The position numbers were made by a program, and so were the translations under genes. Below the pieces are notes generated by a model. That model was given only the letters and a program-made list of their open reading frames with translations, was not told the DNA's origin and did not search any database. From Nostoc sp. UHCC 0302 (GTDB taxonomy: Bacteria > Cyanobacteriota > Cyanobacteriia > Cyanobacteriales > Nostocaceae), in contig NZ_CP151099.1 in assembly GCF_038096175.1 (NCBI RefSeq), positions 5,868,001 to 5,932,000 on the forward strand: a stretch of DNA of 64,000 nucleotides, given 5' to 3'. Positions 27,799-37,229 of the stretch are shown piece by piece; positions within the stretch are counted from its first letter, which is position 1; every line of letters starts with the position of its first letter.

Positions 27799-30027
27799 CT
27801 ATTTTTCTACAGCCTGTCGCAGAGCCAATCGTTGTTGTTTTGTATAGGGTACGTAAGCATTAGCAGTATTTGAAACTCCATCCGCTACAACCCCAATCAG
27901 GTTTAGCCTGCTGAGCATACCTGTAGCTTGAGTAAGTTGGCTTCGTGTCACATTACCGATGCTTGCCACCAGTACCACACTCCGGCAAGATGATGCAGTC
28001 AGCATGGCATCCACCAAACCAAGAACAGGAGAAGCATCTACGAGTACCAAATCATAATTTTCCTCAAATGTTGCCATCAATTGCATCATCCGAGGAGAAC
28101 TTAAGAGATTAGCCGAGTCAGCAGGTGTTGGCCCAGCTGTCAAAATATCAATGTAGGCTGAACCTGAGTACTGAACACTAATTTGGTTAGGCAGAGTAAC
28201 ATCACTCGCCAGCAAGCTAGAAAGCCCTTGTTCGTTGGGAAGATTGAGCTGTGTGTGCAAACTAGGTTCACGTAAGTTGGCATCAATCAGCAGTACTCGT
28301 TTATGTAAGCGGGCAGCACTCATTGCTAAACCCAATGCCAAAGCAGACTTACCCTCATCGGGCAAAGCCGAGGTAATCATCAAAGATTTCAAGCTGGCAA
28401 CAGAATTTAAAAGTTCAATATTTTTGTAAATCAGATCCAGCGATTCCCAACGCGGTGGAGATTGCAATACCTGAATTGTCCAGGGGGCAAGAACTTCTGG
28501 TTTGCCAAAAGGCAACTTAATCATTGATTCTCTGGTTCTCGCAGGTGGCAATTTGGGAGTTGTTCCTAATAATGGCAAAGCAATCTGCTTCTCTAACTCA
28601 GCAGTGGTGTGGACTGCATCATCAGATGCTTCGCGAATAAAGGCAGCAATGCCTCCTAACATTAACCCGACAACTGCACCCAACAAGAGATTCTGCTGAA
28701 GATTGGGGCCTAATCTTGCACCTTTTTGGGGGTCTTCTACAACTTCCCAATTAAATCCACCCTTGGAAAGTTCCTGCCGCAACTGCTGCTCTGCTCTTAA
28801 AAGCTGCTCTAACCTTTCCCGGCTAAATTGTAACTGCGGCAGCATCCGATTGTAATAAGCCAACAGGGGCGGAAAGCGTTTGAGTTCCACGCGCAGTTCG
28901 TTCTCTTTCTGTGCCAGAGTTTGATCACGCGCACTTAAAGCAACTATAGTTGTCTGCGTCTCTACCAACTGACCAGCAAGGCTAAGGTCAATTTGACCGA
29001 GTTGTCCTTGTTCAAGCAGAGATTGTCCTGAAGCTAATGCAGCGCCAGGCAGTCCACCTAAAGTCCTTCCTACCTCTTGTTGTAATAATGTCTTCTGGCT
29101 TTTAAGTTGTTCTTTGAGGTTCTGCACGCCTGGATTTTCATCTGTGAAGCGTAAGCGTTGCTGTGCTAGAGCTAGTTCGGTTTTTTGGATTTCGTTTAGT
29201 AAGCCTTGATAACGGGTAGACTGGCTCAGGCGCGAAGAAACTAGAGCATTTTGTGGAGAACGGTTGAGTTGTTCTTCCAATGATTTTTGACGTGCTAAAG
29301 CTTCTTCATATTGAGAACGAGCTGTCTGGCGCTCTAGTGCAATATTATTTAAAGCTGTTTCGATCGCTTTAGCCTGTGTCTCTGGATCGATTAAATTCTG
29401 GTTTTTGCGAAACCTTTGCAGGTTGGCCTCAGCCGCATTCACTTCATCACTGGCTTTACTTAGCTGTTCCCTGATGATTTGCAGACCTTTCTGTAACCGT
29501 GAATCCTGCTGTTGTTTGTTGTATTCCACATAAACTTGCCGAATTGCAGTCAGAATTTTTTGTGTCTTCTCTGGATCAGTATCAGTATATTCAACTTGAA
29601 AGATTTTAGTAGCAAGGTTATCTTCTTTATTCCTTATTTGATTTAAGACTAAAGCGCTTTTAATCTCACCGATTGTGATATCTGGATAGTCAGGCTTGAG
29701 TTTATCAACTGCTTTTTTAATAAGTCCAGAACTTTGCATCAAGTTAAGCTGGGTTGCAGTATCTATCTCAATATTAGAGTCAGTGAATTGATTTTCTAAC
29801 CCTGAGCCTTCTTTCTTGCCTTGATAGTTAGGTTCTACTAGCAGTTGCATCGAACTTTTGAAAGTAACTTTTGTGATAGAGGTTACTATTCCTGAAACAG
29901 TGATACAACTAAGGAATGCTACTAAAAACCAAGGAAATCTCCGTACTAATACTGCAAATAATTGTCCGTAACCAGGTTCGGTTTCTGTAACTGTAGTTAT
30001 ATGAGGATTTAGAGTATTTTGAACCAC
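27799..30027 (-). CDS. Wzc/GumC-like polysaccharide co-polymerase with BY-kinase domain
   Basis: 742 aa. N-terminal Wzz domain with a membrane helix (about residues 34-52), a long periplasmic coiled coil (about 170-430, rich in Q/E/L), and a second helix (about 441-459, LLLGAVVGLMLGGIAAFI). The cytoplasmic P-loop domain follows: ITSALPDEGKSALALGL (Walker A), VLLIDANLREPSL (Walker A') and YDLVLVDASPVLG (Walker B). The C-terminus has few tyrosines (AYVPYTKQQ), so autophosphorylation is uncertain. Controls chain length and export. GTG start with AAGGA 8 nt upstream. Matches the co-polymerase position before hepC in the HEP island. Confidence 0.88.
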   Translation of the reverse strand: MVQNTLNPHITTVTETEPGYGQLFAVLVRRFPWFLVAFLSCITVSGIVTSITKVTFKSSMQLLVEPNYQGKKEGSGLENQFTDSNIEIDTATQLNLMQSSGLIKKAVDKLKPDYPDITIGEIKSALVLNQIRNKEDNLATKIFQVEYTDTDPEKTQKILTAIRQVYVEYNKQQQDSRLQKGLQIIREQLSKASDEVNAAEANLQRFRKNQNLIDPETQAKAIETALNNIALERQTARSQYEEALARQKSLEEQLNRSPQNALVSSRLSQSTRYQGLLNEIQKTELALAQQRLRFTDENPGVQNLKEQLKSQKTLLQQEVGRTLGGLPGAALASGQSLLEQGQLGQIDLSLAGQLVETQTTIVALSARDQTLAQKENELRVELKRFPPLLAYYNRMLPQLQFSRERLEQLLRAEQQLRQELSKGGFNWEVVEDPQKGARLGPNLQQNLLLGAVVGLMLGGIAAFIREASDDAVHTTAELEKQIALPLLGTTPKLPPARTRESMIKLPFGKPEVLAPWTIQVLQSPPRWESLDLIYKNIELLNSVASLKSLMITSALPDEGKSALALGLAMSAARLHKRVLLIDANLREPSLHTQLNLPNEQGLSSLLASDVTLPNQISVQYSGSAYIDILTAGPTPADSANLLSSPRMMQLMATFEENYDLVLVDASPVLGLVDAMLTASSCRSVVLVASIGNVTRSQLTQATGMLSRLNLIGVVADGVSNTANAYVPYTKQQRLALRQAVEK

Positions 30028-30345
30028 TTTTATTATCCTTGTCTTCGAGCCGATAAACGAATAGTTAACAAATAAAGAAGAATTCAGGAGTAGAGACGCA
30101 ATTATACTCTTACGAGAAGCCGCTCTTCGAGCGTCTACGCGTCTGTACAGAAGTCAGAATTACGCTAACAGGAGCGGAGCTGGAGACACTCCGCCCAGGC
30201 TTCAGAATCAATTAGTTGGAAATTCAAACTCACCACTAATTGTTTTGCACCTTTAGCGTAGGGAATTTAAACTTTGCGATTCATTCGCATTGTCGGATTC
30301 CAATTCATACTGAATTCTAACTCCTAGCTCCGGAATTATTTTTAA
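30028..30345. other. Intergenic region with a GAGACGC-type repeat
   Basis: About 30090-30160 holds GTAGAGACGCAATT..GCGTCTGTACAG, a member of the dispersed palindromic family seen in other spacers. The rest is featureless and AT-rich, between two genes on the same strand. Confidence 0.5.
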
Positions 30346-31446
30346 TCAAATGAATGATTGATGCATACCAGAGGTTTGGCGAATAATTTGCTCAACCTTA
30401 CCAAAGAATGCTTTTTCGGAAAAGTTGGTTACAGCATGATTACGAATATTCGCGTAATCCCAAGAAATTCCTCTGCCCTCTAGTAATGCCAATTGTAGAG
30501 ATTCTGGCGTTTGCCTCTTAAAAAATACTCCTGTCTTGCCATGTATTTGAGTATCTAATACTCCACCTGCACCATAGGCGATGACTGGTGTGCCACTAGC
30601 ATTAGCTTCTACTGGAACTAAGCCATAGTCTTCTAGGGCTGCAACAATCACAGACTTAGCTTTAGAAAATAAGTCTTTACGTGTTGCATCACTGACGTGT
30701 CCTAAGAACTCAATATTATCTAATGCTTTGGATTTTAAACGCTCTTGTTCTGGGCCGTCACCTGATATTAATAATCGCCAGCCTAACCAATTAAAAGCTT
30801 CGATTATTATATCTAGCCGTTTATAACTGATCATCCGAGCCGAGGCCAGATAGTATTCATCCTTGGTATCAGAAAAAACAAAGTTACTGGTATCAATTGG
30901 ATAGTTAACTACAATTGCTGGTTTACCATAAATATTTTGAATACGGCGAGCAACAATACTGGAATTAGCAATGTACAAGTCAGGTTCTTGAGAATATTTC
31001 AGGTCTACCTTTCTCATTAATTGAAAAATTTGTTCTATTAAAGGAGCAAAGTATCGATAGTCTCCGTATTCTCGTAAATAAGTTGCCGTATCCCACAAAA
31101 AACGGGTAACATTATGACAAAAGCAAATGTGATGTGCATCTGGGCGTTTTTGTACTGCTTTGGCAAAGCTAGTACTACTGCTAATAATTAAATCGTAGTC
31201 TTGTAGATTTAAGGCACGAAAAGCTGGGAAATATAGGGGAGCTATTAACCTAAAATACTTGGCTGCTCCTGGGATTTTTTGTAAGAAAGTGGTGTTGACT
31301 ATCCGCTCACCAACATCAATAGTTTTTTGGCGATCGTATAAAGATGTAAAAATATCAGCTTCGGGGTAGCGTTTACAAAGCAATTCAAATACGCGCTCTG
31401 CCCCACCGCGCTGGGTTAAGTAATCATGGACTAGAGCAATTTTCAT
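30346..31446 (-). CDS. Family 4 glycosyltransferase (WbaZ/mannosyltransferase-like)
   Basis: 366 aa. KIALVHDYLTQRGGAERVFELL is typical of a GT4 subgroup with mannosyl- or galactosyltransferases. HICFCHNVTRFLWD and PDLYIANSSIVARRIQ follow. The donor domain has YYLASARMISYKRLDIIIEAF and LVPVEANASGTPVIAYGAGG, where the acidic pair of EX7E reads as ALEDYGLVPVEA. Upstream of the Wzc-like gene in the HEP-like island. Confidence 0.9.
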   Translation of the reverse strand: MKIALVHDYLTQRGGAERVFELLCKRYPEADIFTSLYDRQKTIDVGERIVNTTFLQKIPGAAKYFRLIAPLYFPAFRALNLQDYDLIISSSTSFAKAVQKRPDAHHICFCHNVTRFLWDTATYLREYGDYRYFAPLIEQIFQLMRKVDLKYSQEPDLYIANSSIVARRIQNIYGKPAIVVNYPIDTSNFVFSDTKDEYYLASARMISYKRLDIIIEAFNWLGWRLLISGDGPEQERLKSKALDNIEFLGHVSDATRKDLFSKAKSVIVAALEDYGLVPVEANASGTPVIAYGAGGVLDTQIHGKTGVFFKRQTPESLQLALLEGRGISWDYANIRNHAVTNFSEKAFFGKVEQIIRQTSGMHQSFI

Positions 31447-31568
31447 CTACGTTACCTAAAGTTATAAATAAAGTTTTTTGAAAGCTTAAAAGCAATTAAC
31501 TATCAACAACTTTAGTATTTAGCAATATAGCTTCCTACCCTCTAAGTAGGTAGACATAAATAAATTAA

Positions 31569-31613
31569 AGTTTGTAGTTTGCACTAAAGCAAAGACAGCG
31601 CAAACTACGAGCC
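31569..31613. repeat. Hairpin repeat, related to 10101-10142
   Basis: AGTTTGTAGT at the left and ACTACGAGCC at the right match the repeat after the LysR gene, but the inner stem is different and still pairs (31574-31582 with 31600-31608). Non-coding; a 63-codon frame across it looks spurious. Confidence 0.6.
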
Positions 31614-31717
31614 ACAAAGTATGTCCGCTTAACTTAATAATTCCTTGTCCAGAAGAATCCAGCAGGTGTTTGTAGGGGCGTACAGATATGGCCCCTAACA
31701 GTCCATGCAATCAGAAT

Positions 31718-33031
31718 CTAGGCAACTGCTGTCAAGATTTTTTCTGTGGCGAAATAAGCGTTTTGCTCACTTCGTAGTTGGTCGCAGAGCCTGCCTTCAG
31801 GTAACTCTACATCGTCGTAGGTGAGGACTTGATCCTTAGAAATATCTCGTTTCAGGCGGCATCCTTCAGCTAAACCGATTGGTAAGAGTTTCTCTTCTTG
31901 GACTATCTGAGAATTTTCACACTGCCCGTAGGTCATGTAGTAGCCAATGCCATCTAGGGTTTCACCAGCTTTCAGGTCAATTTTAGCGGTGGTGATTACA
32001 TCCACGAGTGGACCAGCTAGTGGAGACAGAACTGCATCTTGGAAAAGAACAGCACGGGCTACGGACAGTGGAACTTCAAAATGACAGAGGTGATAAGGAG
32101 TATAGAAGCTATAAAGTGGGCCTTCACCTAATTTGTACAAGTTGAGATAGTGGCGTTGCTTGGGGTCGTCGTGAGTGGCAAATACATATACACCAGGCCC
32201 AGGTTTTGCCCCAACTACATAATCAACGATACCGCCCAGTTGTTTGAGTTGTTCAACATCATACAAATGGGTCATTTCCTCGACATAACCGCTAAAGTCA
32301 TATCCCAGCATTCCCCGTTTGGCGACTTTCATGCCTGTGGCATTAGCAACGATCGCCTGCTCAAAGGAAATTTTTGTGCCATCAGCAAAGCTAGCCACCA
32401 TGTGGGGTTTTTGTCCCCAACGTTTAGCAAATCCTTCCTGGGTGGTAGGGTTGCGATAGGGGTCTTGGAGTCCTTTAATGTTACCGCACAATAGCGGAGT
32501 TAAACCAATGCTTTTCACAAAGCGGTAGAGGTTCATTTGCACCCCTGGCTGGTCGCCATCGCAGGCTGTGAGAATCACGCCGGCTTTATCGGCATACACT
32601 TTTAAGATCGGGCCGATAGTGCCGTCGAGTTCGGCATTCATCATAATAATATGTTTGCGATGGGCGATCGCTTCCATAACGATATGAGCGCCAAATTCCA
32701 CTGCGCCTGTGACTTCAATTAGCGCATCAATGCCCTCAGCACGACACAGTAATTTCGCGTCTTCGGTAACTGCATATTTACCGTTGGCGATCGCGTTTTC
32801 TAATTCACTTACAGTAGCAACAACCTGAATATCTTCAATTCCCGCTTCTAAATAAGCTTGTTTAGCGGCATCAATCTGACGGTTGGAGATAGCAACTAAC
32901 TCCATTCCTGGGACAGAATTAATAATTTGATTAGCAATTCCTCTTCCCATAAAGCCAGCACCAATCATCCCCACCTTAATGGGATTACCTGCTGCCGCTC
33001 TGGCTTGTAAGGCGCGATCAATAATAATCAT
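31718..33031 (-). CDS. NAD(P)-dependent oxidoreductase with SAF domain
   Basis: 437 aa. Rossmann start KVGMIGAGFMGRGIANQI, then the catalytic region ALIEVTGAVEFGAHIVMEAI and MMNAELDGTIGPIL, homoserine-dehydrogenase-like. A C-terminal SAF-type domain is suggested by GCRLKRDISKDQVLTYDDVELP. Homologues are found in sugar and sugar-acid pathways and in polysaccharide clusters, but the substrate is not established. Its place between glycosyltransferases of the HEP-like island argues for a role in making an unusual sugar. No truncation; ATG start. Confidence 0.82.
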   Translation of the reverse strand: MIIIDRALQARAAAGNPIKVGMIGAGFMGRGIANQIINSVPGMELVAISNRQIDAAKQAYLEAGIEDIQVVATVSELENAIANGKYAVTEDAKLLCRAEGIDALIEVTGAVEFGAHIVMEAIAHRKHIIMMNAELDGTIGPILKVYADKAGVILTACDGDQPGVQMNLYRFVKSIGLTPLLCGNIKGLQDPYRNPTTQEGFAKRWGQKPHMVASFADGTKISFEQAIVANATGMKVAKRGMLGYDFSGYVEEMTHLYDVEQLKQLGGIVDYVVGAKPGPGVYVFATHDDPKQRHYLNLYKLGEGPLYSFYTPYHLCHFEVPLSVARAVLFQDAVLSPLAGPLVDVITTAKIDLKAGETLDGIGYYMTYGQCENSQIVQEEKLLPIGLAEGCRLKRDISKDQVLTYDDVELPEGRLCDQLRSEQNAYFATEKILTAVA

Positions 33032-33141
33032 TAACTAAACTCCTCTATTTGACTGTTTGTTGTGTTACCAATTATCGATAATTTTGCACCTAATAATTTG
33101 TTACAGCTAAATATTAAGTACATTTTCTAGGTGAATTAGAA

Positions 33142-34386
33142 TTAGCGATCGCTACTTACTAGTTGTTTGTTAGATTCTATGGAACAGCTCTGTTTTTTAG
33201 AGTTGTGGTCTTCGAGCATTTGCTCCACAGCATTTCTATATGCTTGAGCAAACTTTTCTTTGGTATGATTTGCTCTTGCGTATTCCCATGCTTTACCAGA
33301 CATAAGTTTTAGGTCTTCAGCAGGAAAATTTGAAATTTTTCTTACTTCCGCCTTAATTTCTTCCAACGAAAGGTTATCAAAAATCACACCAAAATCGTGA
33401 ACATCCACACCAGATTCATAGCTTAAAATCGGAATTAATCCAGCTTGTAAGCAGCTAATTACCGCTCCTGACTGCCCCTCAGATACGGAAGGATAAACAA
33501 GTCCTAAACAATTATTTGTAACTTCTATAAACTCAGGGCTACTAACATCAATCCAACCATAAGTATGAATGTTGGGTGTTTCGTACAGTTCTTTATAGAA
33601 AGCTTTTTCAAATTCTTTGTCGTTACTGACTGGGCCACAAACCGTTAAATGGTATTCTGGCATTTGAGCAAAGGCATCTAAAACTAAATCTAACCCTTTG
33701 AGAACTAAAGCGCTACCACCAAACCACAGAAAATTTTTTCTTACTGCTTCAAAATCTTTTTTATCCGGATAAGGATAAACAACTGGCGAAGAAATGGGGA
33801 TGCGATACATCGGTTTGTTGGCATATTTGAATGTACCAACTGTGAAATTGTTACCCAATACGGTGGCACAATCGGCATATTCAATTCCCAAATTGGGCAT
33901 CTCAAATCGCTGTGGTTTTAAGGTGATACCTTTGCGCTGTTGGAGTTCTAAAAGTCTGTTACATTCAGCAGCATTGCGAAATACCATATTAGCAATGTCA
34001 ACGTGGAAAACCTTGATGCAATCTTTATTCAGTTTTGGTGCGAGTGCTTCCATCCGATGACGAATATCAATGAAAAATGCGTAGTCTTTTTGGGGAACGA
34101 ATTTATCATTATGGAATTGGATAACATCAACGTTATAGCGCAGGTCTAAAAAAGTTTGCGCTATTTGCCAAACTTCCCAGTACCAAGTATGGTCGTTAGG
34201 CATTGGCTGACCCGGTTTTAATAAGAATGGCTCAATCCGATAAGAAAGCAGTACATTACCTTTAGAAGGCTGGTTAGGCTTAAGAGAAACAACCTGTAAA
34301 GTTTTAGCGTAATCGATACGAGCTTTGACTTTTTTGGAGACAAAAGAGATAGTATTGGTGACAGGAGATAGAATACTATTTAACAT
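33142..34386 (-). CDS. Glycosyltransferase, GT4-like
   Basis: 414 aa. VLLSYRIEPFLLKPGQPMP and DVIQFHNDKFVPQKDYAFFIDI form an atypical N-terminal domain. The donor half is recognisable: FLWFGGSALVLKGLDLVLDAF, HLTVCGPV, and VYPSVSEGQSGAVISCLQAGLIPILS, which is a divergent EX7E region (E..SGAVISC replaces the second Glu with Cys). Activity is probable but the altered motif makes it less certain. Lies between the oxidoreductase and the RmlC-like epimerase of the HEP-like island. Confidence 0.8.
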   Translation of the reverse strand: MLNSILSPVTNTISFVSKKVKARIDYAKTLQVVSLKPNQPSKGNVLLSYRIEPFLLKPGQPMPNDHTWYWEVWQIAQTFLDLRYNVDVIQFHNDKFVPQKDYAFFIDIRHRMEALAPKLNKDCIKVFHVDIANMVFRNAAECNRLLELQQRKGITLKPQRFEMPNLGIEYADCATVLGNNFTVGTFKYANKPMYRIPISSPVVYPYPDKKDFEAVRKNFLWFGGSALVLKGLDLVLDAFAQMPEYHLTVCGPVSNDKEFEKAFYKELYETPNIHTYGWIDVSSPEFIEVTNNCLGLVYPSVSEGQSGAVISCLQAGLIPILSYESGVDVHDFGVIFDNLSLEEIKAEVRKISNFPAEDLKLMSGKAWEYARANHTKEKFAQAYRNAVEQMLEDHNSKKQSCSIESNKQLVSSDR

Positions 34387-34540
34387 TTGTTTTTACCTCA
34401 ATTCACTATTTTTTTGGCTCATGCACAGAGAAGTCTCAGCGGTGGAAGCCGCCGCTCAGACTTTTCATAAAGGGAGACGCTAAGTGCTAACGTTGGGCGC
34501 AGAGTAAAGAGCGCAAGAGTTTTGTAAGAAGTTAAAAGTT

Positions 34541-35113
34541 TTAAAGCTGCTGTAGTTCTCTGGAAGTTGTACCGCCAACGGTCATCATTCTCAACAAAGG
34601 CCAATTTAAATCTTTTTCAGAAATTACAGTTACATCTATTGGCCAATCAATGTTAAAAAATGGATCATCATAGCGTAAACCACGCTCATATCCTGGCGTA
34701 TAAAATTCACCTACTTGATAGACAATTTCTGTCTCATCTGTGAGTGTTAGATAACCGTGAGCAAACATTTCTGGAACATATAAAGCACGGTGGTTTTCTG
34801 CGCTTAGTTCTACGCCAATGTGTGATAAAAAGCTGGGAGATTCAGGACGCATATCAATAATTACGTCATAGATAGCGCCTTTTGTGCAGCGAATTAATTT
34901 CGTTTCTGCTGCTGGAGTAATTTGATAGTGCATTCCCCGGAGAGTGCCTTTTTTGTAGTTAAAAGACAAGTTACATTGAGCAACTGTTGGCTTTAAACCA
35001 TGTGCTTCAAATTCTTGGGCGCAGAAAGTCCGAGCAAAAAAACCACGGTTGTCTGGTCTTTCTTCCAAGTCAATGATGAATGCGTTTTTGAGTTCGGTTT
35101 CGGTGAAAATCAT
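34541..35113 (-). CDS. dTDP-4-dehydrorhamnose 3,5-epimerase family (RmlC/RfbC)
   Basis: 190 aa cupin. The family signatures are DNRGFFARTFCAQEFEAHGL, LSFNYKKGTLRGMHYQ (catalytic His in RGMH), AIYDVIIDMRPESPSF, LYVPEMFAHGYLTLTDETEIVYQV and YDDPFFNIDWP. In a cluster with a glucose-1-phosphate cytidylyltransferase and a C-methyltransferase it probably epimerises a CDP- (not dTDP-) 4-keto-sugar, so I withhold the rmlC name. Length is normal. ATG start. Confidence 0.9.
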   Translation of the reverse strand: MIFTETELKNAFIIDLEERPDNRGFFARTFCAQEFEAHGLKPTVAQCNLSFNYKKGTLRGMHYQITPAAETKLIRCTKGAIYDVIIDMRPESPSFLSHIGVELSAENHRALYVPEMFAHGYLTLTDETEIVYQVGEFYTPGYERGLRYDDPFFNIDWPIDVTVISEKDLNWPLLRMMTVGGTTSRELQQL

Positions 35114-35167
35114 AAATTACTTGAGATGAAGTTTGAGTATAGAAAATACTTGCTAATTGCTACAGCA

Positions 35168-36018
35168 CTAAATAGAAACTTTAGCTGTATCTGATGAGGA
35201 ACGTAACTCTGCTCTAGGATAAGTATCATCCCAGTATTGAGTACAAAGGTCTGGTCTTTCAGGGGGGTTAGCGGTGTAACACAAGAAAAGGGCTGCCCGT
35301 TCTTCTATGCGTACTGTGCCGTGATGCAAAGCGTTTTTGGTATCAACAATAATTACTGTACCTGCTGGGCCTGGGCAGGATTTCCAAGCAGATTTTGGGA
35401 TAATTTTTTTACGTCCTCGTCATCAATTCCCATATAGCCTGACTGCCACAATTTGTAGTAAAGCCGCAAATAATTTAAGCTAAATAAGGAAGTTAAAGAG
35501 CGGGGAATATATTCAAAAGGGCCAGTTTTTTCTTCTACATCATTCAAATAAATAAAGATTTTGATAATGCGGCGGTCTTCGGCATCGCTATGCCATAGCA
35601 ACGTCCCAAACTGATGTTTGCTAGGGAAATCTTTGCGTAAATGTACACCATGAAAACTAATTGGAAGACCAATATAATTTTCGATGATGTTGAGTAGCCT
35701 TTTCTCTCTTCCCCAGGTAGAGAATTCTGATAAACCTGTAACTGTGCAAATTTGTGGTAATCTTTCAGCTAGATGGTCATTGTCAGTCTTTTCCATCTGG
35801 GATAGTTGCTCGTAAGCTGCTTTTAGCAGTTCTGGGGTTGAGCTTAACCCTAAATTTGCTAGTGTTGTCACATAAACGCCGTCTCGTTTGAGTGCTTTAA
35901 TAATTTGGCGATCGCATCCTTCCAATGGTGGTAAATTTTTCCTATGCTTCCAACGCGCTAATTTGCACTCAAATTCAGAATACAGTCCCAAGATTTTGTG
36001 TTTAATAGTGGTAAACAT
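35168..36018 (-). pseudogene. Phytanoyl-CoA dioxygenase-like gene with a -1 frameshift at A7
   Basis: Fe(II)/2-oxoglutarate dioxygenase family. The first frame (36018 to a TAA at 35353, 221 aa) holds LWHSDAEDRRIIKIFIYLND with the HxD iron ligands, but stops before the distal His. In the -1 frame, directly after an A7 run (35404-35410), reading continues with AGTVIIVDTKNALHHGTVRI and EERAALFLCYTANPPERP to TAG at 35168. That is the missing C-terminal part, with the distal His and the Arg that binds 2-oxoglutarate. The rejoined product is about 283 aa. The heptamer A AAA AAA is in the right phase for -1 slippage. It may be a sequencing indel, a true null, or expression by slippage. Role in the HEP-like island unknown, perhaps sugar hydroxylation. 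Confidence 0.8.
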
Positions 36019-36068
36019 GTCGTAAACTCTTCCTTAATTTGATTTATTTTTCTTGGTAGTCCAATAAC

Positions 36069-37076
36069 TTATGGCTTCTCAATCCGTACTTCTCGACTAG
36101 AGACTTCACTTAATTCTGCTAATTTAAGCTCTCTAGAAATCATCACGTCAAAAGCAGATAAGCTGACTAAAGCCAAAAATGGAATTACTATTTTGATGGC
36201 AGACATCGGCCATCTTCTTAAAGCACCTAAAAAAACTTTTAAGTCTACTTGTCTGCCATTCTGCAAAAGCATTTGCCTGCAAAATCGCTTAGAATATCCA
36301 ATTTCCTCTAGTTTCAAAATAACTTCGGGTATGTGTTTATATTGCATTAACAATGCAGATTTTGGCTCTTTCTGCCAATAACTCACACCAACAATACATT
36401 CCAAATAAGTTTCTTTCGTGACGATTACACTACCATTAGCAGCACAATACCCCGCTAAATATGCCAAAGATATCCAATTATTTTCAGCATCTTGCCAATG
36501 TTGCAGAGCGCGTTTTACTAAGTCAGTGCGATAGACTGTAGCAGTTAGAAAAATAACTGCACCGACACTTTTTGAAAAACAATGTTCAAATATGGTTTTG
36601 CCGTCGCTGCTAGCGTCTTCACTATCAGCGTCAAACCAGCGATTTCCAACTATTGTTGGTGGGTGAACTGGTTCACCAGTAATTTTGTTTCGACCCGAAA
36701 AATTAAGAAATAATAAAGATAAATTTTCATGTTGCTTAATTTTATTAATAATATAGTTTATGGCTCTATCTTGAATTGGATCATCATCACCAATTGTCCA
36801 AATATACTTGGTTTTAGTTGAATTTAGGCAATAGATAATATTTTTTACTACACCTAAATTTTTAGCGTTTTTATTTGATTTAAATGTAATATTGCTGAGT
36901 ATATTTTGCCACTTTTTGATAATATCTTGCGTATGATCAGTTGAACAATTATCAGAAACTAAAATTTCACAGTCAGATTCAAAGCCTTTGATAGCTTGAG
37001 CAAGCCATGCTAATTGTTTATCAAGTAATTCTGCGCGGTTATAAGTAGGAATAGCAATTGTTAGTAATTTATTCAT
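36069..37076 (-). CDS. Family 2 glycosyltransferase
   Basis: 335 aa. LTIAIPTYNRAELLDKQLAWL, EILVSDNCSTDHTQDII and YIWTIGDDDPIQDRAI are standard GT-A motifs. A hydrophobic segment near the C-terminus (AIKIVIPFLALVSLSAFDVM) may tether it to the membrane. Similar in layout to the GT2 at 20590-21582. Encoded 50 bp upstream of the dioxygenase, in the HEP-like operon. Confidence 0.9.
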   Translation of the reverse strand: MNKLLTIAIPTYNRAELLDKQLAWLAQAIKGFESDCEILVSDNCSTDHTQDIIKKWQNILSNITFKSNKNAKNLGVVKNIIYCLNSTKTKYIWTIGDDDPIQDRAINYIINKIKQHENLSLLFLNFSGRNKITGEPVHPPTIVGNRWFDADSEDASSDGKTIFEHCFSKSVGAVIFLTATVYRTDLVKRALQHWQDAENNWISLAYLAGYCAANGSVIVTKETYLECIVGVSYWQKEPKSALLMQYKHIPEVILKLEEIGYSKRFCRQMLLQNGRQVDLKVFLGALRRWPMSAIKIVIPFLALVSLSAFDVMISRELKLAELSEVSSREVRIEKP

Positions 37077-37229
37077 TTTCAGGAATATAAATCATTTAAC
37101 TAGGTCGAGAAATCATCATTACTTAAGCTGTCAACGTCTGGCTTGCAAACTAAATGTACATATTTATTTAACTGAGCCTTTTTTAAGTAGTGGAAATAAA
37201 TACTTATTTCCACTACTTAAAATTTCTCA

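Noticed and set aside
31519-31710. 63-codon minus-strand frame
   Set aside because: It spans the hairpin repeat at 31569-31613 and a GTAGGGGCGTACAG-type repeat; composition follows the repeats and it resembles no protein I know.
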